Positions 49,501 through 61,800 of a stretch of DNA of 64,000 nucleotides are shown here, piece after piece; within the stretch, counting starts at the first letter, position 1; each line of letters opens with the position of its first letter. The notes beneath the pieces were generated by a model, which was not told the DNA's origin, searched no databases, and saw nothing but the letters and a program-made list of their open reading frames with translations. The translations under genes and the position numbers were made by a program. This DNA comes from Volutella citrinella (lineage: Eukaryota > Ascomycota > Sordariomycetes > Hypocreales > Nectriaceae), in NCBI GenBank assembly GCA_034401135.1, contig JAWZSP010000004.1, positions 4,402,001-4,466,000 of the forward strand, read 5' to 3'.

Positions 49501-49992
49501 TTCACCCAGAACCCCGCCGACGGCAGACTCTCCTTCGTCACCGTGCAGGTCTCGCAGACGCTCGAGCCCGACCCCAAGCTCTGCGAGTGCGCCAGCTCAA
49601 ACAGGAGCGGCGGCGGTTGTTGCATCGCCTCACTCGAGCCCCCCGACGGCACCGTCCGCCGCTACGAGAGCCCCCAGCACCTCGGCCGCGACCCGGACTG
49701 GAACGTCGCACACCTGGCCTGCAACCACCAGGCCTCGTCCGGCGACAAGGCCGTCTGGCGCAAGCTCAAGCGCGTCACCCTGCGCTTCCCCAGCCACGCC
49801 ACCCGCGCAGAGTTCAACGGCGCGCCCAAGCCGTGTCGCTGCCGCATCAAGACGAACCAGCAATATGCGGAATGCCTGCTCGCCGGCCACCGCGGGCTCT
49901 GGGGCGAGGTCCAGAACATACAGAGGCAGAACGCCCTCGCGTACCAGCAGGCCACCCAGTCGCAAAAGCACGTCATCAACGGGCCCATGTGA
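46511..49992 (+). CDS. Large orphan fungal protein with Ser/Pro/Gln-rich middle, 974 aa
   Basis: Six exons, 46511-46598, 46924-47269, 47327-47753, 47819-47985, 48038-48171 and 48230-49992, keep one frame; the first intron is long (325 bp) and the others 52-65 bp. The N-terminus (MSIQAGDVINFSRLAWDIYR) and the helical region up to about residue 250 resemble the N-terminal helical modules of many fungal STAND-like and cytosolic proteins. A beta-rich part follows (about 380-490: TVKLTAQYALPFTRGL, KPWKAYTMKNVEVTF). Residues about 490-760 are disordered, with Ser, Pro and a poly-Gln tract. The C-terminus has clustered cysteines (LCECASSNRSGGGCC, PCRCR) and a conserved-looking WNVAHLACNHQ. I do not recognise a named family. 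No membrane helix. Confidence 0.72.
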
Positions 49993-50466
49993 GTGAAGCG
50001 TGAGGCCGAGACAGGAAGGGCCGTTTACTGGATTTATACTCGTTTCCTTTGGCGCTCGGGAGGATGGGAAAAGGCCGTAGAACGGATACCCTTTTGTAAC
50101 TATTAATTTCGTGCCATGGATTTTGGATAAACGCGCACGGTAGGAGTTGGATGGTTCATTAATATATTTCTAGAGGTCCTTGATATACATGCCTGCCCCT
50201 CAAATCTTGCTTCCAGAGGTTGGCGACCCATCGAGAGTGCAAATAGCACCCGTTTCCACACGATTCTACAATTCACTTTACTATAAGCAAAGGCAAAACT
50301 CGGAAAAGACCTGGAGGGTATATTCGCTGCTTGTCTCAAAAGCGCTGTGCCAGTTGCATTCATCCGTAAGCACTATTATTTTGCACCAGTTTCACTCCAC
50401 GCCTTCAGACCACAACAGCCGTCGTTATCAAACTCTCAAACTTTCATCAGAATCGCTCAAACTTCT
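49993..50466. other. Intergenic between convergent genes
   Basis: Short 3' flank between the orphan protein gene and the purine permease gene. No gene seen. Confidence 0.6.
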
Positions 50467-52295
50467 CTAACCCTGCTTCTGGCCCTCGAGACTCTGTTCC
50501 CGGCTCGAACCAGCAACAGCCGCGGCCGGCGCGGTCTGTTGGACAACCACGACGTCAACATCGGATCGTGCAGCATCAATGTCATCGTCCATCTCCTCGG
50601 GAAGAGTCAGGTTGAGAATCATGCAGACAAGGGCGGCCACGAAGAAACCAGTCTCCATGATGAGGACGATCGCATCGAGGAATCCTCGCAGGGACTTGTT
50701 GTCGCCCTTGTAGGTGAAGACCTTGTCAAAGTAGGTAGGCACCAGAGTGGCGCCGTAACCCAGAGCAAAGCCCGCAGTCAGAATGAAGCGGTTTCGGCGG
50801 TTCATGGGAACGCCGCGGGTGATGATGGACAAGCCAGACACAGCCACCGCACTAAAGAGGAACGTCGTCATACCACCCAGCACACTCGACGGGATAGCAA
50901 TGAGTGAGGCGGCGAACTTGGTAAATACTCCCATGATGATGAGGAATATGGCACAGGCGATACCAGCCTTTCGGTTGGCACATCGCGTGAGGACAATTAC
51001 ACCATTGTTTTGGGCGAAGACGCTGATGGGCGTCATGGTCATCAGGGCACCAATGCAACCCGCGATGCCGTCAGAAAGGATACCACCCTGGATTCGAGAT
51101 TCATAGACCTTGCCCTCGACCTCGAGCTTGGAGACGTCGCAGGTAGCCGTGATGTCGCCAATGGCCTCAGTGGCGCAAACCAGGAAGACGGCGATGAGTG
51201 GCAGGACCAGCGGTCCGTAAACAGTCAACGGGAAAGTGTGGACCCAGATGAACGAAACGGCGGGAGCAGAGTCGATACCAGAGCGGTCAAAGTAGCCGCA
51301 AGCGGCAGCGACGATACAGCCAGATAGGAGGCCGATGACAACCGAGGTGGACTTCATGATAGGGGAGCCGAAACGCTCGCAGAGAATAATTGTGACGAAG
51401 ACGAGGAAACCGAGTCCAAAGAACTCAGCCGAGCCCCAAGGAAGAGGTCGAGGCGCGTTGATGGTCGGGCACAGGGCAAAGAGTCCTTTGGTCGCCGTCG
51501 CACAGTTGCCGCTGCCGCCCATCCAGTTCTGGAAGCCAGACTTGATGAGCTTGATTCCGATCAGCATCACGGTAGGTCCCGTGACAATGGGCGGCAGGAG
51601 TCGCAGGAGAATTCTGGGCGGGACGAAGGAGACAAGGATCTCGAAAAGGGCGCACACGATGCAGGTTCCGATGATGGCGCCATAGCCCTTGGGGCAGGGT
51701 AGTGGGGTGCCCGAGTCATCCTTGGGACAATAGCCATTTGCGTACATCTGCGACAGCGTGCCCAAGGCGACGGGAATCACGCTGAAGGAAATGCCCACCA
51801 CGGAAAGGACGCCAGTTCCCAGGTAGTACCTGGAGGTTGTGTTAGCGATACGGGAGAGGCAAGTTCGGGTCCGCTTGGGAAAGCTTACTGGGTGCCGAAT
51901 AGTCTGAATCGGGTGATTTGAACTGCCGAGAAGATGCCAGATACAATCAGGGCGGTGGAGACGAGGTACTGTTGCTGCTCTGGGAGCAGGTTCGCGGCCG
52001 AGCTGATAATCATGGGGGGCGTAATAATACCGGCAAGCATAGCCAGGGCGTGTTGGAATCCCAGGAGCATCGCGAGGAAGACTGGCATCTTGTCGTTGAC
52101 CCCGAAGAAGGGGCTCGCAATTGTGGACTTCTTCATGAAGGGCAGGTTGGGGCGGAAGAGAAACGCATAGTCATAGTTGCCAATGAGCCCCTCGCGGGTG
52201 GTGAAGGCCTTCTTGAAAGAGCGCAATCGCGAGCCAAACGACTTGGTCTGCGCCTGCTCAGGCACAATGGACTGAGGGCCGTGATCTTCATCCAT
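50467..52295 (-). CDS. Uric acid-xanthine permease of the NAT/NCS2 family (UapA/UapC type), 589 aa
   Basis: Exons 52295-51889 and 51829-50467 are joined across a 59-bp intron (GTAAGC, CTAAC branch, CTCCAG), giving 589 aa. The NAT signature QNNGVIVLTR is at residues 409-418 and the upstream TEAIGDITATCDVSKLEVEG block has its substrate Glu near 357, almost the same numbering as Aspergillus UapA (Gln408, Glu356). The early GFQHALAMLAG helix also matches. About fourteen membrane segments are visible. The protein should take up uric acid and xanthine with H+ across the plasma membrane, for nitrogen use. The C-tail (PEEMDDDIDAARSDVDVVVV) is acidic, where UapA carries endocytosis signals. Regulation by nitrogen source is expected from the family, not shown here. 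Confidence 0.92.
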
Positions 52296-55200
52296 GGCTG
52301 CTCAGAAAGTTGAGTCGAGGAATTGGATGGATTGGTTTGAGGGTGAACAGGCCCAGGAAATAAAAGTTTTTGGCTAGACTGCCGTGTAGGCGGCCGAACG
52401 GGCAGGGATTCCGTAGTGGAGCGTATGACTCGTTGGGCTTGTGGTTTTGACTCGGCGCTACAGTCAGAAAGACCTAGCAGAACGTTGAAAAGAAACGTCG
52501 AGTGTCGAGATGGAGACTCAGACAGCCAGCAGGCGGGAAGGGAACTAAAATATAAGCTGCGCAGTTGATGACGGGATGCGAGAAGCACAATGCCTGTCGG
52601 ATACGGCCGAGTCGCGTGTTTCCAGCAGGGCCGGCGGCCAATTTGGAGAGCTGATAGCTGCAGGATGAGAATCGAGGCTTTAGGCAGAGATAGCTTATCA
52701 GCTACCCCGGAACATGGTGAGGAGGGTTGACAGGGCTAACGCATCTTGGGAAGTTCGGCGTGGTGGGTGTTGCGGGTCCGGGTGCAGGATTGGTTTGTGA
52801 TTGACATCGAACGACAGGTCAGCGATTGCAATTCCCGACATCGTAGCAGAGGCGACGACTTTGCTGTCAGGTGCCGCAGATGCATTTCGAAAGCGTGGGG
52901 GAAGGGGCGAGATGAGCATGGGGATACGGAAAGTTGCTGCAAGTAACGCACACGGTTGCTCGCAGACATCGGCCATGGCCATCCTCCGCAGCACCCGCGT
53001 GGCAAGCCTAAACACCTCCAACATAGGACTAGGCCGCCGAGGGATTCGGAGTGCGGAGAGCCACGGGCGGCGTTGCCGCCGCCGATCTGGGGCGCCGGCG
53101 CGATTTGGACGGCTTCGCTGGGGCTTTGCTGACAGGCTTATCCCACGATGGGCCTTAATCGACGCTCATGCCCGACTGAACGGAAGCGCTCCTGGCGTGC
53201 AGACTTTGGCCCAAGCTGGCGCAAACGCTGGCTGTTGATAGGGCTGCCGTGACCGATCTGGCACCTGGAAATGACTAGAGACGCTTAGTGCATGGGAACC
53301 CCTCCACGACACCGCCGGAGCCGAATCCTCTTATCTGGAGGCGTTCGCAGGCGGCTTGGCCCAGAGATATGCTCCTTGGCTGGGCCAGCACGAGCCCACT
53401 GCTGGGACAGGTGTTCTGCGCACAGCTGGCATGAACCCCAAGTGTGTGGGCTGGTTCCCTGGAATAATCGGATGTCGGCCCTGTCCGGCAGGGGCACTCA
53501 AACCATCTCAAGTTGGATTCTTTCGCCCATCGTGAAGAGCTGAAGCGGTCCAGTGGGCCTCGACGTGGGCGCCGACGGGCAACAGAGATACGCGCAGGCC
53601 TGGAACGACGAGGTCTGACAATGAGGCTCCGGTGATGGAGCTGGCGCACACGGCACACTCCGGCGTCGGGTCGGAGCTGATGATGATTTGCGGCTGTAAA
53701 TGATTCTTTTGATGCATGTGAAGATGCAGGATCACAACGCTTTACTTTGGAATCAAGAGCTGGAATCAAGATTCCTAGGGGGGGGGATTGGATTCAATGG
53801 TATGGAGTTGGGACTGAAGAATTTGCTATGGTCAAGTCAACATGCAAGTGCAAGTGCAAGAAGCCCTACCTGCCATCGGGGCCGGCCGAAAGGTGGAAGT
53901 CGCCGACGCTCAGGGAAAGAGCGGTCCAAGCACAAGCCCCAGGCCGCCGGCATAGATTGATGTGGCCTCAGATTGCCATATTCGGTTATCAAGAAAATTC
54001 TGGGCTATTCATTGTATCTTCATTTCTGAAATAAAACTATGTCCTGTCCATTTCTCTTGGCTGCCGGTGCATGGTGTCAACTCCATCCCAAGGGAATGGA
54101 ACCTTCAGACGCGATTTACGTGTGTAATAGTAGATCTCGCGTCATGCGGTTCTACCGGGGTCAGTGAGTAGGGTCAGCAAAAGAAAGCATCCCAGCATCG
54201 AGTGCTACAGTACATATGATCGTTGACTGTCCATGCCCGCACCACGATAGGATCGTTTCCGCCATCGCGATCTCCATCCCCGCTACGGAGAATTGCTAAC
54301 ACCGCTACAGCACGACCGTGGCTTCCCGGGGGCCGGCCACATGGAGCAGCGCTGCGGCAGACCCATAACGATACTAGATAGTCGGCCATTAGCGCGCTTG
54401 GGTCCCGTACGGATATGCAGATAAGACACCCGCCCACAAGCTTGACAAGACACTGTTTGTCACAGTGAGGATGACATCCTAGCAGTCAGGGATAGGCCAT
54501 TTTCATTGTGCATACAATACAATGCGGGGATAGTGCATGCGATAGAGGTAACTCCGGCGCTGCGACTTCCCAGGTGCTGACAGCCGGGCCAACTGTGTGT
54601 CAAAGTGTTTGTCACGATCTACGAAGAATAGCTGCGACAAAGGTGCATTTTTCTTTCAATTTTCAATGCTTTTCCAGCTTAGATTCGAGGAGGCTTGATT
54701 TGAGAGGCTTATCTGATTAGCGGTTCCCCCGGAAATAGAGCCCTGTCGGAAATACGGGGTAGAGGGGAAACCATGCTGCCGAGGGCATGACTCGATCAAA
54801 AGACTTGGATCACATCTCGCCTGCTCCTCGCCGGAAGAAAGATGATGCACGATCTGTGGTGCGGGCGCAACCGTACACAGCTACGTAAGCGAAATGACAG
54901 AAAAGAGTCTGGTCTCGTGCCCAAGCCAAGGGTCCCAGAGTCGATACAATGCAGGGTCCAGTTGCTGCCTTGCAGTAATACTCTATGTATTGCGATTGTT
55001 AGATTTACAACTCTGTTGGCTTCCTATCGACGTACCTTGCATTGTTATAATTTTGGTTAATCATCGGGATGTCATATTCAAGGCCGGATCATGAGCGAAG
55101 GCAATCGAAAGAAAGGTGCATGTCACGATGTGCGGGCCAAGCAGTGGATCAGGCCAGGTACTGAAGTGAGAGCCATGTTCGATGATTTCATACAGCTTCA

Positions 55201-55721
55201 CCTTGCGCGTAAATCAGTTTGGTACTTCTTCAGAGGAGGGAGCCTGGATGTCAAGCGGCGCTCCGTCATTCCTCACACAAGCCACATCAGCACTCCCTAA
55301 GCCTCGCCCCCGAAGTCTCGGACTGACGGGGCGCGCCACCCCGCCCGGAGCATCGTGCCCGGGCGGCCAGTCGGGTGCGGCCACGGCCACGCTTGCAAGC
55401 AACTGGAGGGCACAGCGCCGCCTATTCCCGCCGTCTCTCCACAAAACGAGGACACTCGGGCACGCGCATTGGATGCGCCGACAGAACGGTCTAGGCAAAC
55501 TGTCAATCAGAGCGGACCCCGTGCTGGCGTCAGGCACGAAAAAAGCCTGATTTGTGCTTTGGAATGCGTGACGAAATTGTCGCTAGGGACCGCGGGATCG
55601 GGGGCGGGTGGAGGGGCATCACCCGTCCCTCGATCCACGGGGCCTGCTCAAGGTCCGGCGATCGAGACGGCGGTGGGGATGCCGTTTGTTCTTCAACATC
55701 TTCCGCGATGCGCCCGTGGCC
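52296..55721. other. Gene-free 3.4-kb spacer
   Basis: Divergent region between the purine permease and the truncated Fe-ADH-like gene. Some parts (about 53960-54110 and 54600-55080) are AT-richer. Short frames at 52698-53024 (minus) and 53275-53769 (minus) have no recognisable features. No transposon ends or RNA genes were found by eye. Confidence 0.5.
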
Positions 55722-56516
55722 ATGAAAAGTCCCCCCAAAGCCATATCGAACACCCAGTTCGACCCTGAATCCCGCCAGATTCTCATCGCAAAGGCCAAGC
55801 GGCGTCGGCGCGCGCTCGCATCGCTGCACAACACCACCACCTCATCGTCGTCATCGACTTCTGCGCCTTCTGGTCACCTCGCCTCCAACGCCTCCTCGGA
55901 CCAGACCTCGACCTGCCTAAGCTCACTCGAGCAGCCCACCGCTCCGCCGCGCATCGTCATCGGACCCGGCGCAATCACACGACTCTCCGGCGAACTGGGC
56001 CACCTCCTGCTCTCGTCGCCGCTCATCGTTGCGAGCCCATCCCGCATCCCGCTGGCCAAGAAGATCCAGGCCCTGGTGCCCAACCTCACCAGCCGCATCC
56101 TGGACGCCTCGGTGCTCAACGTGCCCTCGACCGTCGTCGACCAGAGCATCGCGCGCATCTCAGGCCACGACTGCGTCGTCAGCGTCGGCGGCGGCTCTGC
56201 CCTCTCCCTCGCCAACGACATCGGGCTGCGCAAGGGCATCCCGCACATCGCCATCCCGACCATGTACAGCGCCAACGAGGACTCCATGATGCACTTCAGC
56301 AACTTTGACCTGATGGATCGCCGCTCAAAGAAGCACGCCTCGACCGGCGCGAGGCCAGCCAAGATGCTCCCCGCCGTCATCATCTACGACGAGGACCTGA
56401 CCTCCAGTGCCAGCCATACAATCTCCAGCCCCGCCACCACCGACTTCTTGCTCCGTCCGCAAGCACAGGGCAAAGCCGATGAGACATGGGGATACCTGCA
56501 CCTCCCAGGCGCCTAG
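55722..56516 (+). pseudogene. Truncated iron-containing alcohol dehydrogenase / maleylacetate-reductase-like gene, 264 codons
   Basis: An ATG at 55722 (MKSPPKAISNTQFDPES) opens a frame of 264 codons. After a 70-residue Ser/Thr-rich lead it shows the N-terminal nucleotide-binding half of the Fe-ADH/dehydroquinate-synthase-like fold: RIVIGPGAITRLSGELGHLL, SPLIVASPSRIP, VPSTVVDQSIAR, DCVVSVGGGSALSLANDIGL, and HIAIPTMYSANED. It then ends after PAVIIYDEDLTSSASHTISS in unrelated sequence, LRPQAQGKADETWGYLHLPGA. The whole helical metal-binding C-terminal half (about 150-200 residues in complete members) is missing and I could not find it in any frame downstream. In GGGSALSLAND the usual Asp/Lys of GGGSxxDxAK are also changed. 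It is either a pseudogene, a degraded remnant or a short protein with a new role. Confidence 0.6.
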
Positions 56517-57547
56517 GACTCGCCCCGTGCTCTCTGCACTGCTGCGTGCTGCGACGATGTCTCTCTTTTCCTTGATTGCGTCGCATCATCCCGCACTGCG
56601 AGAGCTTGATCCTGCTTCATCTCATTAACGTTCTCGACTCATCTCCTGCAAATTTGCCCCTGGAGAAATCGAAGCCTCGTCGGTCAAAAAGAGCGCTCAT
56701 GCACTCTATAGTACACGCCGACCGCCACGGTTCGATCTTTCATGGCTAGAAAACCGTCATCCGTAACACCCAACACCCCCCCAAAAAATTGTTCCAGAGA
56801 CAGGCGCAAGCCGTTACTTATCTCTGGCTGTTGGCGCTTGCGGCGAACAACACCACCACCACAGGAAGCCAGACGAACCAGTCCGATCCATGTGTGCGTC
56901 ATGGCCTGCCGAGGGCGACCAGTCACTCAAGGGACTGGTCGGGCCCAACGCAGCCGATCTCCGGTTCTGCCTCAGCATCGGCTGAGCCCGACAGGAGCAC
57001 GCATCACAAGTGCACGATCGTGCAAGGCTATGAGACCCCGGCTCTCTCCTTTTCTTATGCCACACGCGGAGTAAGCAAACAGAAGAACCAGCGGCTCCTG
57101 TTCCAAAATCGGCGCCAGGCAAACGGGCTGCCCCCGAGCCCCGAGCCCCGAGCCCTGTCCAACCGAGGTCCATCTCACAACCAACGACTTATTGCTCAAC
57201 CCCAGCGAACGGCATGCACCACTCGTGCCAGCTAGTTTCACGGCATATGAAATGTCTGTCAAGCAGTCTTTGAGGGGGCTTGATTCGTGGAAATAGGTCC
57301 ATCTTGGATGTGTTCATGTTGCTTCTTCTATCTTATCCCTGTATCATTTTTATATGCCTTCTTTACTCATCTAGCGGAATCAAGCGTTGTTTTTATCTCA
57401 ATATACATCACACTTTCATCTCGCCCCAGTGACTATGCAACTCCAACCAATGATGTGTTCTCGTCTTTCATGCCACCAACCACCCCAGGGTATCACAGTT
57501 CCAGTTGGCTGTCTCAACAACGTCTCCCCGCCGTCGAACCGGACCGG
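56517..57547. other. Intergenic between convergent genes
   Basis: 1.03 kb between the truncated Fe-ADH-like gene and JIP5. I searched all frames for the missing Fe-ADH C-terminal half and saw no sign of it. No other gene. Confidence 0.55.
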
Positions 57548-58886
57548 CTAATCCATGCCCTCAAATCCCATGATGCCGTGGGCACCCATGGGACCCAGCT
57601 TGTTGCTGAGGGCCTCCTTCCGCCTCTTTGCCCGGCGCTTCATCTCCTCCACACGGTCGTCGTCGCTGTCGCTTTCACTATCGCTGTCGCTATCGGCGGC
57701 ACGCTTCTCGCCAGATGGCTGTTCGTCGTCGTCGTCATCATCCTCCTCTTCCTCCTCACCCTCGCCCTGAAGCTCTGACAGCTCTTCCCAGAGCTTCACA
57801 GACTTTCCACCGGCGCTGATCAGACGGTTCTCCGAGTCGAAGCCCAGAGACACGACGCTCTCCATGGCATCATGTCTCAAGTTGGTTGATACATCCACCT
57901 CACGTCGCACAAGATCCACAACCCTAAGGCTGCCATCACCCACGCCGCAGACGACCTTCTTTCCGAGATCGAGCGCCTCCGGGACGACCACCATAGCGTC
58001 GATGCTCTCGCCGCCGCCCTTGCCTCCGTCCACAATGATTCGCTCTTGCTGGTCATCCCAAGCACCCTTGTCCCACAGGGTCAGGACTCCGGACCCCGAG
58101 CCGATGGCCACCACGCCGTTGTTTCGGTTGTTCTTGGGCCCCATCCCAGGGACAAAGCAGGACGTCATCAGCTCATCCTCCTGGTCCTCGCTGCGGATAA
58201 GCACGCCCCGTCTCACGTCGGTGACGGCGAGCGTCGTGCCGCCCGTGCTGATCCACTGCTTCGAGAAGCCACTGGTGCTCTCCTTTGACGCGGGGAGAGG
58301 TGTGATGGAGGAAACGTAGTCGGCGTGGGGGAAGTGGGTTTGCGCGGGCTTCGAGCCTAGTCTACCGTCCTCGCGCAGGTCGATGATGTGAAGCGCACCC
58401 GAGTCGGTCGCAAGAAGTAGGCTTTGCGGGTTGAGGATATGGAGAAGCGTCGGAGCGTCAGGGACGGTCGTGGTGCTGGGGATGGCCAGCTTCGATATGA
58501 CGCGGCCAGTCGAGGAGTCGAAGTGCTTGACCACGGAGTCGGTTCCAGCCGAGTAGGTTGCTGCGCCCTGGGTCAGCAAACATTTACCAAGGGCGGCAAG
58601 CCACAAGCACGCATCAATTAGCCTTACCAGATCCATCATGGGAGTAGACCAGGGATCGGCAGCTTCCCTTGTGCCTCCTCGTCTTCCACACCGACTCGAT
58701 CATGCCCTTGCCGTCGCTAAGCACACTGGTATCGCCGTCGGCCTCTTCGTCTGCAGAACCAGGAGGCAATCGGAAGGTCTCGACATGGCCATTGGAAAGG
58801 CCCACCGTCAGGAGCGGCTCCGAGGGGTGGAGGGCGGTCGTGAAGACATCAGCCTGGAGGGGCAGCGTGCAAGTGTTCTCGAACAT
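57548..58886 (-). CDS. JIP5: WD-repeat ribosome-biogenesis protein JIP5, 423 aa
   Basis: Exons 58886-58628 and 58560-57548, with a 67-bp intron (GTAAGG, GCTGACC branch, GCGCAG), give 423 aa from ATG 58886 ([20 protein letters not shown]). This start and the later [20 protein letters not shown] block with [13 protein letters not shown] are the hallmark of JIP5. Six or seven WD-like blades follow ([62 protein letters not shown]). The C-terminal part is strongly acidic (a run of Glu and Asp, then Ser/Asp repeats) and ends with a basic [15 protein letters not shown] helix, usual for nucleolar proteins. JIP5 takes part in 60S ribosome assembly in the nucleolus. Confidence 0.9.
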
Positions 58887-61800
58887 GGCGGGCGGCACGA
58901 AGGATGACGGTCGAGGGAAGCAATGGTTCGTTCGAATGCGCTGTACGAGAGGTGTCACGATAGTCCGGGAGCAGCTGAGAGGGTCTGCGCAAAACAACTG
59001 CGTCTGTTTCAGCTTGCAGAGCAATTGGAGCTTTGCGGCGGAGATTTTGAGCTGCCGATAAGATAGGGAATGCGAGCTAAGAAAAAAATCCTAGGAGGTT
59101 GGATGGTACAGTGTAAATTAGGACAGTATATATACAGACACCGCACTGTACTAGTTTCGGTGTTACCCTATGTTCAAGTCCTGGAGCCTCATCCTTGAAC
59201 TGTTCCTCGTGCAGCAAACTAAAGAGCGATCCCAGGTAATTCAGCACAGCCTCTTTGTGACTATTGCAAGGAAGCGTGAGGTATCCAAGCTCCGGCGCAG
59301 ACGACTAGACAAAATAGAAGCCAAACCCTATCGGTTCTGGAGAGACACCCTCGGCACGCACCAGAAGGCTTTGATGTTAGTTCCTATATAGATAACCTTG
59401 CCCTGCTGCTCTAGTAGTTGTAAATACATAGCACATGAATTCCAGATGAGCGACTTGTCTTTGATCTCTAAGGCTCTCGGGAAGTTCTCTACCTACTGTA
59501 CAATATCGAGGTGCTTTCGCTGCTTCCGTCTTGATGTGCAGACAGTATTGCGACAATTAATCTCTAAAATTTGGGACCATGAAACGACTCGTCAGTCGCG
59601 TTGGCGCCTTCATCGATGAATATCATATCGCCTGTTGGCCACGGATGCCAGCGATCCGCTTCATATTGAGCATCATCCTAGATGAACAGCGACTGCGTGG
59701 AAGACGGTCACATTAAGCGGAAGGTGGCAGTACTGCTAGTCCGGCAGGCTGGGTTACTGAGGAATACAATTTGCTCCCACAGATAGTCCGCCATCTCCTT
59801 CAACTGACTTGCCAATTGGCATGTGTTTCGAGACATTCATCAAAAACTCCACGTGCCTGCAAGTGCCCAGAGACATCCATCTGACGGATGCCAAGGTCAG
59901 ATATTCTTCTTTGATGGTATTGGCTGATTGATAAGTAGTGAATTAACATGCTAGGACTTGCACGAGCCTGGAGCTTCATCCGATGCGATGTCGGTCTCGT
60001 CCCCAAGACCTGGAGACCAATCATTCTTATCACAACATCAAATCGCAAAGCCCGACAACACCCCTGAAGCAGGCACGTCACGTCTTGCGTCAGCAGTGGG
60101 TTCGATCAGGGATTCCCATCGGATAAGGCCTCGCTGGACACCGACGGCGCGCATGTCACGGTGCTAAGTATCAGCTTGCGTGACATTGGTGCATTTTGCC
60201 CATGGGGAATGGAACCGGTGACGGGAGAACTTTGCTCAGCCCGCTGTAGTGCTGTGATGGTCATCTCGGAGAATTATATTTCGCAGAACTGGGCATGTCG
60301 TTTGTCGCAATGCACGTTGCCTACACTCTGATGGGTATTGCAGCGCTATAGCGGCCATGGCTGACCTAGAATGCAATTTGGTATGGACATGTAGTTAATT
60401 ATCACGGAATTAGCAATAGTGAGCAATTAATAGTACGAGTGTCATATAGGGCGATTGGGAGATAATGGCGGGTTGAGGTTGTGAAACAACGTGTTTCGGA
60501 AACAGCGTCGAGCGGATGAGGCCTGCTCTGGCCACTCAGAGGTGGTTCCGCGCGACTACCTTGCTGCCCCAAACCCTGTTCTCGGATATTAGCAGTGAAT
60601 TGGGTAGCAGAGACGAGGAGGTCCCCTGCTCTTATGCCGCTCGCGTTATTACGCGGGACCGGGGGGAGATGGTTTCATGGGATTCGGCACGCGCCGACTA
60701 CATTTCATTCACAGACTGCGCATCTCGCGGCATTGGGAGAGCAGAAGCATCGAGGGGGCGCGACCTGGACCCGGACCTTGACTCTGGCTACTCAGGCTGC
60801 TCTGGCTCTGGCTCTGGACCTTCAACTATCCTCCCCTATGATGGGCCCTATCGCGAAACTGGGATCGGCATTTGGTCGGGTCTGCGCTGGCGAAATGCAC
60901 GATGAAATGAGCCGTCGCCTGTCCCTAGCTGCTTTCAGACTGGTCACATCTGCTACTGGGCGACTACGCGGGGCCGAGTTGAAGAAAAATCGCGGGTCCC
61001 CAGGGCCAAAATAAGTTCGGGTGAGGCCAGCCGTGTGGTCGGGCTTTTTTCTGGTGTTGATGCGCAAGCCATCCGGTCAAGCTATAGATCGGACGCCCGA
61101 GCACTGGAGCTATTGCTTGCTTGCTTGCTGCTGGCTGAGGTTGTTCAGCTGGGACACTGCATCTCGAGGCCTGGACCGGCCTGCCGGGTGTATGGGGGCT
61201 TGACGCTTTGAAGGTGAAGGATCGGGGTCCTGGGAGACAGGTAATTAAGCCAGGCATAAATTGGCCAGAGTAATTATTAGCCAACCCACACCCCGGACGG
61301 GCGGACGATGACGATGATGGCGCTTGCTGCTCACTTGCGCATCATCTGCACCCGGACTCTCATGGTAAAGAATGATCGTCACGAAACCGCCCAGCGAGAG
61401 TGGTGAGACTGTCCACGACCCCACTGATGTGCTGCCTCCCGGCGTGATGAGAGTCATTCTAGCGGCAGAGGCAGGTGTCCTTGTTGTCGTCGAGGGGAGG
61501 TGAGCGGCTCGATGGTGTGAATAGGGGCGGCTGGAGGTGAAATTAGTGGCTTGGAAATTAGTCCAGGCACAAAGCAATAACAAAACAGCCAGAGCCAGAT
61601 GGCACGACAAACTGCCCAGGGCACGGCGCCACGGATCGGCCAAGGCGTGTGCGGCTGGCAAAAAAAAGAAAGTTTGCTCGGGGGTAAATAGATGGCCGGG
61701 GGGGCTGTGTGTCTCTCATCAGTCTCTGTGCCGGCTGGTTGACTGTGTGCTGTATAATAATACAAAGAGGCAGAGATCTTCGTCTGATGCCGGCCCCCCT

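Noticed and set aside
52698..53024. Minus-strand 108-codon frame
   Set aside because: Unremarkable composition, no motif, no regulatory context; an overlapping frame of similar length exists on the opposite strand.
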